A DNA stretch of 64,000 nt from JAIESQ01 sp964495375 (GTDB lineage Bacteria; Planctomycetota; Planctomycetia; Pirellulales; JAEUIK01): assembly GCA_964495375.1 (NCBI GenBank), contig CAZBWM010000024.1:1-64000 (forward strand), in the 5' to 3' direction. The position numbers were made by a program, and so were the translations under genes. Under the pieces are notes generated by a model that was not told the origin of the DNA, searched no databases, and saw nothing but the letters and a program-made list of their open reading frames with translations. Within the stretch, counting starts at the first letter, position 1; the number at the start of each line of letters is the position of its first letter. This document shows positions 26,636-34,289 of this stretch, piece after piece.

Positions 26636-28138
26636 ATGTCGAATACCCGGGATACCAGTTCCGATCCGGGACTACTGTCGCCGCACGATTCGGGCTCCAT
26701 GCCCGCGGTCCCCTTTCCACGCCTGGCCCAACTCCCCGACCTGTTGATGCAAGTCGACGTCCACGGCCGCGTGGTTTTTACGAATGAGCATGCGCGCAAC
26801 CGGTCGGGCATGAACGCCGAGGGGCAAGCGGTCTACGAGTTGCTGCCGCAGGCCGATCGGCCGCGCTACCAATTGGCGCTCAACCGCGCGCTGCACGCCG
26901 GTCAGGCGGACGAGTTTGAGCATCAAACTCCCGACGGCAGTTGGTGGCTCGCGCGCGTGATTCCGTTGAGCGACGGCAGCGACGAACCCAAAGCGCTGAT
27001 TCTTTCGACCGACATCACGCGGCGCAAGCAACTCGCGGAAGAGCGCGACTTGTTGTTCGGCCTGTCGCTCGACGGTTTGTGCGTCGGATCGACCGATGGC
27101 TTTTTCAAACGGGTGAACCCGGCGCTCGAGCGGATGCTGGGCTACTCGTCGATCGAGCTCTTGTCGCGGCCGTTTTTGACCTTCGTCGATCCCTCGGTTC
27201 GTCGCCGCACGATGCGCAAGCTGTTCGCGCTGGCCCAAGGGCGGGATCTGCAGGATTTTGAGATTCGCATGTTGGCCCGCGACAACGTCGTGCGTTGGTT
27301 CTCCTGGAGTTGCCCGGCGCCGCGGCCCGGAGGCGACCGCCTGTACGCCGTGGTGCGCGACAACACGGAACGCCGCGAGACCGAGGAGCAAAAGCGCTTG
27401 CAGCAAGATCGACTCGAGCACGTCACCCGGCTGAGCGCGATGGGCGAGATGGTGGCCGGCATCGGGCACGAGATCCAGCAACCATTATATGCGATTAACA
27501 ACTTCGCGGCGGCCTGCACCAACGTGCTGGCGGGGTCGGCACCCGTGCCCGTCGAGAAGTTGGCCGAATGGACCCGCGAGATTTCTCAGCAGGCCAGCCG
27601 GGCGCGGGCGATCATCGATCGCTTACGGCGATTTGCCGGTAAGCACACACCGAAGCGGACGACGTTGGCGCTGCGCGATTTGATTCGCGAGTCGCTGGCC
27701 CTGGTGGCGGCCGATGCCCGGCGCCACCGCATTCGTGTGCACTATTCGCGAAACGGCACCGCGCTGTGGGTCATGGCCGATCAAATTCAATTGCAGCAGG
27801 TGCTGGTCAACTTGTTGCGCAATGCCTACGAGGCCGTGGCCGTGCGACCCGTGATCGAACGAGACGTGAGCGTGTGGGCCGAGGTGGTCGAAGGCACGGC
27901 GCAGGTTTCCGTGGCGGATACGGGCATGGGGCTGATTACACCCGAGGCCGAACGCGTTTTTCAGGCGTTCTACACCACGAAGCCACGCGGCCTGGGGCTG
28001 GGGCTGGCCATCAGTCGCTCGATCGTCGAGGCCCACGGAGGGCATCTTTGGGCGAAACCGCGGAAGCCGCGCGGAGTGGTCTTTTCGTTTACGTTGCCGC
28101 TTTGCGCGCCGCCCGCCAGCGAGGAACCCGAAGCATGA
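26636..28138 (+). CDS. Soluble PAS-PAS sensor histidine kinase (FixL-like)
   Basis: A 500-residue kinase with no membrane helix, so it probably senses a cytoplasmic signal. PAS domains cover ~30-127 and ~140-247 (the second ending VVRDNTERRETEEQ). The phosphoacceptor motif is GEMVAGIGHEIQQPLYAINN with His278, typical of the FixL/DctB kinase class. The ATPase domain has LVNLLRNAYEAV (N box), VADTGMGLI (G1) and GLGLGLAISRSIVEAHGG (G2). I see no heme-ligating pattern that would make it a true oxygen sensor. It overlaps the regulator gene by four bases. Confidence 0.93.
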   Translation: MSNTRDTSSDPGLLSPHDSGSMPAVPFPRLAQLPDLLMQVDVHGRVVFTNEHARNRSGMNAEGQAVYELLPQADRPRYQLALNRALHAGQADEFEHQTPDGSWWLARVIPLSDGSDEPKALILSTDITRRKQLAEERDLLFGLSLDGLCVGSTDGFFKRVNPALERMLGYSSIELLSRPFLTFVDPSVRRRTMRKLFALAQGRDLQDFEIRMLARDNVVRWFSWSCPAPRPGGDRLYAVVRDNTERRETEEQKRLQQDRLEHVTRLSAMGEMVAGIGHEIQQPLYAINNFAAACTNVLAGSAPVPVEKLAEWTREISQQASRARAIIDRLRRFAGKHTPKRTTLALRDLIRESLALVAADARRHRIRVHYSRNGTALWVMADQIQLQQVLVNLLRNAYEAVAVRPVIERDVSVWAEVVEGTAQVSVADTGMGLITPEAERVFQAFYTTKPRGLGLGLAISRSIVEAHGGHLWAKPRKPRGVVFSFTLPLCAPPASEEPEA

Positions 28139-28758
28139 CCACCGCTGCGCCCGTTGTGTTTGTGGTCGACGACGATCCGGCCGCGCGGTCGTCGTTGTCG
28201 GCCCTGATCGAATCGCGCGGCGGCGAGGCCCAGGTGTTCGCCTCGGCCGAGGAGTTCCTGGCCGGCTACGATCAGCAGCGCACTGGCTGTGTCGTGACCG
28301 ATGTGCGCATGCTGGGCATGAGCGGACTCGAACTACAAGAACATTTACAAGTAGTCGATGGAGCGCTGCCGGTGATCGTGATCACCGCGTTCGGCGACGT
28401 GCCGCAAGCTGTGCGGGCGATGCGGTTGGGGGCCGTCACCTTCCTGCAAAAGTCTTGCGGCGATCAAGATCTGTGGGAGGCGATTCAACGAGCGCTCGAC
28501 GCGGCGCAGTCAGCCGAGACACAACAACGCCGCGAAACGGCCCGACAATTGGCGCGGCTGCGCCCCGAGGACCGCGCCGTGCTTAAGCTGATGATCGCCG
28601 GCAAGTCGAACAAGGCGATCGCCAGCGAGCTTTCGATCGGCCTGCGAACCGTCGAAGCACGTCGACAGTCGTTGTTCAAGCGGCTGCACACGAATTCGCT
28701 CGCGGTGCTGGTGCGGCGCACGCTCGAAGTGCAGGAGCCGCCGGCCGAAGAGCAATGA
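28135..28758 (+). CDS. FixJ-family response regulator
   Basis: A 207-residue regulator starting MTTAAPVVFVVDDDPAARSS. The ATG overlaps the kinase stop codon (ATGA), so the two proteins are translationally coupled and form a cognate pair. The receiver has the acidic pair DDD (12-14), phosphoacceptor Asp56 in VVTDVRM, the conserved Thr in ITAF and Lys in FLQKS. The LuxR-type helix-turn-helix reads LRPEDRAVLKLMIAGKSNKAIASEL then GLRTVEARRQSLFKRL. Target genes are unknown; the nearest downstream gene is convergent. Confidence 0.94.
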   Translation: MTTAAPVVFVVDDDPAARSSLSALIESRGGEAQVFASAEEFLAGYDQQRTGCVVTDVRMLGMSGLELQEHLQVVDGALPVIVITAFGDVPQAVRAMRLGAVTFLQKSCGDQDLWEAIQRALDAAQSAETQQRRETARQLARLRPEDRAVLKLMIAGKSNKAIASELSIGLRTVEARRQSLFKRLHTNSLAVLVRRTLEVQEPPAEEQ

Positions 28759-28777
28759 GGGCCTGTCCCGCCTGTTG

Positions 28778-28807
28778 ATTCCCGGCCAACGATAGCTGGC
28801 CGGGAAT
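28778..28807. terminator. Probable bidirectional terminator hairpin
   Basis: ATTCCCGGCCA (28778-28788) pairs perfectly with TGGCCGGGAAT (28797-28807) around an 8-base loop. It lies in the 57-base gap between the convergent FixJ-like and protease genes, where a shared terminator is expected. Neither side has a long T run, so the strength is uncertain. Confidence 0.6.
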
Positions 28808-28815
28808 GCGTGCGT

Positions 28816-30891
28816 TCAAAGCTTGATCGGAATAATCGTCTTCGACATCGTGATCGAAGCTTTATTGGGCTCCAGCGGGTTTTCGCCGTAGTTGAGCGCA
28901 AAGGGCGTCGACAGTCCGAGCACCAGCACGTGCGAGCCGATCTCGGCCTGGAAGTCTTTCTCTTCGCCGGTCAAAGGAACAAAGATCGCCTCGTCGCGAT
29001 CGATCAGCTTGACCAGCAAGCCACGGCGCTCGCGCTCCTTGGCCTCGAGCACTTTCTCGACAGTGCCGAAAAGAAACAAGCCGGCGAACGGTTCGTCGAT
29101 CGATTCGCCGGCGCGTTTATTGGCCGGTTCGATCTGAGCTGCTTTGTCCCACTTGACCTGGCCGAGCGTCTGCGCGAGCTTTTGCGCTTCGGCGTGGATG
29201 TCGTCGAGCTCTTTTTTCTTCTCGGCGGGGGCTTTTTCGGCGTCTTCGCGCAGATTGAGCGCGAACGAAATGTGCTGCGCGATACTGGCCAGCCGCGCGT
29301 AGTCTTTTTCGTCCGACGCCTTCCAGCCCGAGGCTGCCGCCTCGGCGATCATTTTCTTGATGGCCTCGAGCGAGATATCGAGTTTCAGCGCGTCGGCCAG
29401 ATCGCCGACTTTTGGCTCGGGCTTGCGATGATTCTCCAAAGGCGATGGGGTGGAGAACATCCGCCCGCGCATTTCTTCGAGATACTTTACGTGGACGGCA
29501 AAGCCACGATCGATATCGGTGCTCACCCATGAGTTGATGCCGATCACCTCGCCCCGCGCGTTGAGGAGCGGGCCGCCGCTATTGCCCGGTGCGATCGGCG
29601 CCGTGTGCGAGATCCAAACGTTGTCGATCTTGTCCGTCAGGGAGTGCTTGAGAAAGCCCTGGGCGTCGGGAGGGAGTTGGCTGGTCTTCTCGACGGTGCT
29701 GACGATGCCGTCGGTGACCTGAAACTGGTAGCCGCGCGGGTGCCCGATGGCGAACACCTTCGAGGCCACGCGCGGATCGTCCTGAGGGTGCAAGTCGAGC
29801 ACCTTCATGCTTGCCGGCACGCCGTTGAGCTTGAGAATCACCAAGTCGCTCTCGGGTTGCAGGGCCATGTAGCCGAGCACGCCGAACCGCTGCCCGTCGC
29901 TAAATACCACGTCCCCCTTCACGGCATCGCTGACGACGTGATAGTTCGTAGCCACCAGTCCGCTGGGGTCGATGACGAAGCCCGAACCCAACCCGCGGTG
30001 ATTGTTGTACTCGTCGAACGTCTCAATCTTCACGATACCGTACTTGATGTACTCGATGATGTCCTCTTGCGAGGAATCCTTGGTCGGCTTATCGAGCTGA
30101 ACAACTTCGGCGGGCTTGGGGGCGAACCCCTCGGTGCGCGGTTTGATACCCTGATAGTTTTTGCTTTGCGTCGGATCGCGCGGCTCGGAGCGTGGTTTCT
30201 TTTTGCCTGACGGGTTGACCTTTTCGATCTGCTCAATTTGGGCGACCACGTGTGGCTTGAGTTTCACGTAGGCAGTGACGCCGACGCTGCCAAATAGCAA
30301 CAGACCGCCCGCGACAAACCACACCCACACCGGTAGCGATTTTGACGGTCGACGCCCCGGACGCAGGGAGGTCGTTGAGGTCGATGTCGATGAAGTCGAT
30401 GCTGCCGCGGGAGCGGAATCAAAATCGAAACCGCCCGCCGATTTGGCGCTGGCAGGGCGCGCGGGGGGGCGGCCCGGAGGGGGTGGCGTAGCGCCGCGCG
30501 GTGCCGCTGTCGGCTTCGAAGTGGGCTTCGTCGGCGGCGTAGCGGTGCGCGGTGTCGGCGCCGATGGGCGGGCAGCAGGTGGGTTCGCGGGACGACCAGT
30601 AGGGGCCGCGGTGCCCGTGGGGCGGGGCGGGGCCGGGCGCTTCGCACCCGGCTTGGGAGCGCGAATCGTGCTGCTCGTCAGGGTGCTGTCGGAGAGCGTG
30701 CTGCCGGTTAGCGAGACGTCCGAAACCGACATCGCTTCACCGGCGTCATCCGGCAAGATCACCGCCTGAAGCGGCGCTGCGGGCACTTGGATCTCGCCGC
30801 CGCAATGAGGGCATTTGCCGCGGACGCCCGCGTATTTGTCTTTGACCGGGAAGGTCTTCTGACAGGCGGAACAAGTGACGGCGATCGACAT
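28816..30891 (-). CDS. Membrane-anchored S1C serine protease with N-terminal zinc ribbon
   Basis: A 691-residue protein. Residues 1-40 form a CxxC...CPHC zinc ribbon (Cys7, 10, 27, 30). A Pro/Ala-rich linker (~75-150) and one membrane helix (VWVWFVAGGLLLFGSVGVTAYV, ~190-212) follow. The trypsin-like domain has His in VATNYHVV (~316), Asp in SDLVILKL (~347) and Ser in PGNSGGPLLN (~437), the full catalytic triad of DegP-type enzymes. No PDZ domain is evident; a charged helical C-terminus (~490-600) takes its place. The zinc ribbon faces the cytoplasm and the protease the outer side by the predicted topology. Ribbon-plus-protease architectures are frequent in planctomycetes. Confidence 0.9.
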   Translation of the reverse strand: MSIAVTCSACQKTFPVKDKYAGVRGKCPHCGGEIQVPAAPLQAVILPDDAGEAMSVSDVSLTGSTLSDSTLTSSTIRAPKPGAKRPAPPRPTGTAAPTGRPANPPAARPSAPTPRTATPPTKPTSKPTAAPRGATPPPPGRPPARPASAKSAGGFDFDSAPAAASTSSTSTSTTSLRPGRRPSKSLPVWVWFVAGGLLLFGSVGVTAYVKLKPHVVAQIEQIEKVNPSGKKKPRSEPRDPTQSKNYQGIKPRTEGFAPKPAEVVQLDKPTKDSSQEDIIEYIKYGIVKIETFDEYNNHRGLGSGFVIDPSGLVATNYHVVSDAVKGDVVFSDGQRFGVLGYMALQPESDLVILKLNGVPASMKVLDLHPQDDPRVASKVFAIGHPRGYQFQVTDGIVSTVEKTSQLPPDAQGFLKHSLTDKIDNVWISHTAPIAPGNSGGPLLNARGEVIGINSWVSTDIDRGFAVHVKYLEEMRGRMFSTPSPLENHRKPEPKVGDLADALKLDISLEAIKKMIAEAAASGWKASDEKDYARLASIAQHISFALNLREDAEKAPAEKKKELDDIHAEAQKLAQTLGQVKWDKAAQIEPANKRAGESIDEPFAGLFLFGTVEKVLEAKERERRGLLVKLIDRDEAIFVPLTGEEKDFQAEIGSHVLVLGLSTPFALNYGENPLEPNKASITMSKTIIPIKL

Positions 30892-31194
30892 GGCTTGTGA
30901 GCCCCTGTGCGGACATGTTGCCGGGGCCGAACCTCAAAAACGAGGCCCTATCCGGCTGCCAGGCGCGGAAATGCAGCGCTAAGGAGTCGCCGCAAGTCCT
31001 CTCATGCTAACCGCCAACGGCGTAATTCACAATCAAATGGTCGGCAGTGAAGTGGATGCCCGAAGGGTGTCAGGAACCGATTCAAGTGGCAGGAAATCAA
31101 TCGCTGGAACTCAATTGAATCGGTTCCTGACACCGTTCGGATCGCAGAGTCGGTTGAGGGGGCCTCGAATGGGCCACGCCAAAGACTTGCGCGA
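30892..31194. other. Intergenic stretch holding an inverted repeat
   Basis: The 303 bases between the permease stop and the protease start contain the palindrome at 31066-31134. The rest should include the protease promoter; no consensus pair is evident. Confidence 0.5.
31066..31134. repeat. 20-bp perfect inverted repeat
   Basis: GGTGTCAGGAACCGATTCAA at 31066-31085 is repeated inverted at 31115-31134 with a 29-base spacer. The form (TCAGGAACC ... GGTTCCTGA) resembles the dispersed palindromes mobilised by IS200-like transposases of the RAYT type. This is inference from form only; no transposase is present here. Confidence 0.85.
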
Positions 31195-32682
31195 CTACTC
31201 CCCTACGCCGGCCAACCTGTCTGCCGGGCCGCGCCCCCACAAGGCATAGACTCCCATGCCCACCACAATCAGCAGCAACCCCGTGCCGCATTGACCGGGC
31301 GCCGACGTGAACATTGAGACCAGCAAAAACGTGTAAAACAGTAAAAACACCAGTGGAGTGAATGGATAACCCCAGGTGCGAAATGGCCGTACGGTGCGGG
31401 GTTGCTTCCACCGCAGGACAAAGACCGCCGCCACGGCCAGAAAGTAGAAGATCGAACCGCCGAAGATGGCGTAATCGGTCAACACGTCAAACAAGGGTTT
31501 TGGCGCGGGCTCTTCCGGTCCTGGAGCACCGAACAGCCAGGTCAGGTCGCCGGCCAAGACCAGCACGATCGACCAGGCCGATACGGTGCCAATGGCCAAG
31601 GCTGGCGTCCCGAATCGCGGATCGATACGCCGCCACAATCGCAAGAAGTGATGATCGCGGGCCACGGCGAACAACACGCGCGGGCCAACCAGGATGTTCG
31701 AGCTCATTGCGCCGAACGTCGACACCAGAATCATGGCCAGCAACAGCCGGGCGCCAAATTCTCCCAGCAAGGTGCGCGTGACATCTTCGGCCGGCAGCGC
31801 CGAGGCCGCGATCGCCGACGACGGCAGCGTCAGGTGATAACCCAGATTGGCACCGAAATAGAGGACGATCAGCGCGATTACGCCGCCGGCCAAGGCGCGG
31901 GGCACATTGCGTTGCGGGTTATGGATCTCTTCGGCGACGACAGTCACTTGCCCCCAACCGTCGTAGGCCCACATGATGCCGGCCAGTGCCGATCCAATCG
32001 TCAGCAGCAATGACTTCTCGATGGTCGACGGAAAGAGCGGGCCCATTTCGACCGATCCCTCGCCAACCGCCACGAACGGGAGCACGCCCAGAAAGATCAA
32101 GAAGCCCGCCTTCAGCGCGGTTGTGAAGTTCTGGACGGCGCCACCCCACAACGTGCTGGCGATGTTGACGCACGCGCAGAGCGCGATGGCCGAAACCGCG
32201 ACCACTTTCTCGAAGGTCTGCTGACCACCGGGGGGCGCGCCACCCACGCTCACCCAAAGTTTGAAGAGCGAAATGGCCATGGCCGTGCCCAACGCGGCGA
32301 TCGCGCCGGAACGGATCACCCAGAATTCGGCCCAGCCCCAGAGGAAGCCGCACATCCGGCCGTAGGCTTCGCGAAGATATACGTAGTTGCCGCCGGCGTG
32401 TGGCAGCATGGCCCCCAATTCGGCGATCGAAAGCGCGCCGCACAAATTGATCAGTCCGCAGGCGATCCACAGCGCGAGGATCAAGCCGACGTACCCCTGC
32501 GTGCTTTCGGCGATGACTTTGGGCTTATAAAAGACGCCCGAGCCGATGACTTGCCCGATAACGAGCGCCACGGCGGTCACGAGCCCAAGGACTGGGGGGA
32601 GCGTGGCGTATGCGGAGGTTGCGGCCGGGCGTTGTGACGGCATCGCATCGTGCGAGTCGGCGCGAAGATCGTTCTGGTGCAT
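31195..32682 (-). CDS. Amino acid permease (APC superfamily)
   Basis: About 495 residues with a dozen or more hydrophobic segments. The first, VLGLVTAVALVIGQVIGSGVFYKPKVIA, carries the APC signature G-S-G-F in TM1; LLLTIGSALAGIMWAYDGWGQVTVVAEEIHNPQRNVPRAL matches TM6 and its following loop in LAT/cationic transporter relatives. It should exchange or import an amino acid across the inner membrane; specificity is not predictable. The start is uncertain: ATGs at 32694, 32682 and 32643 are all in frame and none has a strong ribosome site. Confidence 0.88.
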   Translation of the reverse strand: MHQNDLRADSHDAMPSQRPAATSAYATLPPVLGLVTAVALVIGQVIGSGVFYKPKVIAESTQGYVGLILALWIACGLINLCGALSIAELGAMLPHAGGNYVYLREAYGRMCGFLWGWAEFWVIRSGAIAALGTAMAISLFKLWVSVGGAPPGGQQTFEKVVAVSAIALCACVNIASTLWGGAVQNFTTALKAGFLIFLGVLPFVAVGEGSVEMGPLFPSTIEKSLLLTIGSALAGIMWAYDGWGQVTVVAEEIHNPQRNVPRALAGGVIALIVLYFGANLGYHLTLPSSAIAASALPAEDVTRTLLGEFGARLLLAMILVSTFGAMSSNILVGPRVLFAVARDHHFLRLWRRIDPRFGTPALAIGTVSAWSIVLVLAGDLTWLFGAPGPEEPAPKPLFDVLTDYAIFGGSIFYFLAVAAVFVLRWKQPRTVRPFRTWGYPFTPLVFLLFYTFLLVSMFTSAPGQCGTGLLLIVVGMGVYALWGRGPADRLAGVGE

Positions 32683-32878
32683 GGCCGTCAACATACCGGC
32701 GGCCAGCGCGGTGAGCGAGTGCGTGATACGCTGCCAGCGATCGACGCATGTCGCCCGGCGGCTCGGCCCGTGATCCTTGCGGGGTTGGAGCGACGAGCTT
32801 CCAGGGGTATCGTCTTGATGTTCTGCGAAAGGCAACCAGCGGACTTACTCGGTGTCCGCGGAATTAGCGAGCCATGCG

Positions 32879-33319
32879 ATGTCCAACCAGGGTGAAAATC
32901 TATCGACTGAATCGGCCGACACGGGTGATCCGCGCGTCAAGCTGGCCGGGCATCGGACCAGCATGGCGAACTTTCGTACACAGCTGGCGCTCGATCGCAC
33001 GACGCTCTCCTGGATTCGCACGACGCTGACGATGGCCGGATTCGGATTCGGTACGGTCGGGTTCTTTCGCTCGCTGCAACAGTCTTCGCCGAGCCCCGAA
33101 ACCGTGCGGCTGCACGAAGGGGCAATCCGCTTCGGCGCGGGGCTCATCATGCTGGGGATCGCGGCCACGGTGTTCGCTGGCTTGTCGCATTGGTCGACAC
33201 TAAGGCGCCTGCGGAGTGGTAAAACGCCGCTGCTGACGCAGTGGCCTTTGAGCCTGACCGTGGCCTTCCTGTTCGCCGCGATGGCGCTCGTGGGTCTGTG
33301 GGCGGTGTTTTCAAGATAA
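32879..33319 (+). CDS. DUF202 (YidH-like) membrane protein
   Basis: A 146-residue protein. The DUF202 signature FRTQLALDRTTLSWIRTTLTMAGFGFGTVGFF is at ~35-67, followed by two more membrane helices (FGAGLIMLGIAATVFAGLSHW and LSLTVAFLFAAMALVGLWAVF). The ATG at 32879 is preferred to the upstream GTG at 32852. It is divergent from the permease, with its 5' end about 200 bases from the permease start. Function of the family is unknown. Confidence 0.85.
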   Translation: MSNQGENLSTESADTGDPRVKLAGHRTSMANFRTQLALDRTTLSWIRTTLTMAGFGFGTVGFFRSLQQSSPSPETVRLHEGAIRFGAGLIMLGIAATVFAGLSHWSTLRRLRSGKTPLLTQWPLSLTVAFLFAAMALVGLWAVFSR

Positions 33320-33539
33320 GAAGTCCGTTCAGATCCCATCGACTCTCATGCGCGGCAATCAGAATGGTGTCGCGACGTCACGTTGATGTGAGTTTTCGGA
33401 TTGCAGTTTCCTGAATCTTCGGCCCTCGGTCGTTGTCCCAGCGGCTGGAAGCTGTCGTCACCGCTGCGTCGCGAAGTTCCTTTTCAGAAGCGATCCAGTT
33501 GGTGAGCGCGGCAATTCGCCCGGAAACGATGGACGCCAT

Positions 33540-34142
33540 CTAGCCTGCGGGTGCCGCGAGCAAGGCCCGCAGGAACAAATCTACCGCGAATTCCGCGCGG
33601 CGCCTGATGTCTTTCGAACGCCCCTCCGCGCAACTGGTCACGACCAGGCCGAACAGCATATTCGCGCCCACGGTGAGAGCCTCGAAGGCGTCGATGTCGC
33701 GAAAGATGCCCTGCTCGATGGCTGCGCGAAAGATCGGCTCGAAGATGACGCGGTTTTTTTCGCGATAGAGGAGATGCGTGTCGGGGATGGAACCGCGGAA
33801 CTGGGTTCGCTCTTGGAGGAGAATCTCGACGAAATCGGGAAACTTCTGACAAAAGCCAGCGGCCTCGATGCCGGCGGTGCGAAAGATGGCCACAAGATCG
33901 GTGAGCCCTGTGATGCTCTGCAGAACATGCTCGGTTAGCCGACGCATGCCGTGATCGGAGACGGCGAGAAACAGCTTTTCCTTAGTCTCGAAATGGAAGT
34001 AAACGGTCCCCTTCGCGACCCCGGCCGCGGCCGCGATCGCGTCGACCTCGGTATTCTCGTAACCTCGGCGCGCAAACAACCGGCACGCCGCGTCGAGTAT
34101 GGCGTCGCGCTTGGAAGATTTGCGTTTCGCGGCCTTGGCCAT
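33540..34142 (-). CDS. TetR-family transcriptional repressor
   Basis: A 200-residue repressor. The N-terminal helix-turn-helix reads KRDAILDAACRLFARRGYENTEVDAIAAAAGVAKGTVYFHFETKEKLFLAV, a textbook TetR domain. The C-terminal ligand-binding part (LQSITGLTDLVAIF onward) is generic. It is divergent from the redoxin-heme-copper gene; the 147-base gap contains a TetR-type palindrome on a good promoter (34215-34253), so it probably represses that gene (inference). ATG at 34142 is preferred over the longer in-frame start. Confidence 0.92.
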   Translation of the reverse strand: MAKAAKRKSSKRDAILDAACRLFARRGYENTEVDAIAAAAGVAKGTVYFHFETKEKLFLAVSDHGMRRLTEHVLQSITGLTDLVAIFRTAGIEAAGFCQKFPDFVEILLQERTQFRGSIPDTHLLYREKNRVIFEPIFRAAIEQGIFRDIDAFEALTVGANMLFGLVVTSCAEGRSKDIRRRAEFAVDLFLRALLAAPAG

Positions 34143-34214
34143 TCGAGCGGTCCGGTTTCTGGGGCTTACACCGGGGAATTCACGCATGCTCGCTAACAGG
34201 CGAACACTCAAGCA

Positions 34215-34253
34215 TTGACAAAAGAATCACCCACACTAGACTGACCAGTCAGT
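34215..34253 (+). promoter_or_regulatory. Promoter with overlapping TetR-type operator
   Basis: A perfect -35 box TTGACA (34215-34220) and a -10-like TAGACT (34237-34242) are spaced by 16 bases and point to the gene starting at 34290. The palindrome ACTGAC-CA-GTCAGT (34240-34253) overlaps the -10 and the predicted start point near 34249. ACTGAC-type half-sites with a 2-base centre are typical of TetR-family operators. Binding of the neighbouring TetR protein here would block transcription (inference). Confidence 0.7.
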
Positions 34254-34289
34254 TCAGTAAAGGTCCGCGTTGTTCAGGAGCGTTCGGCT

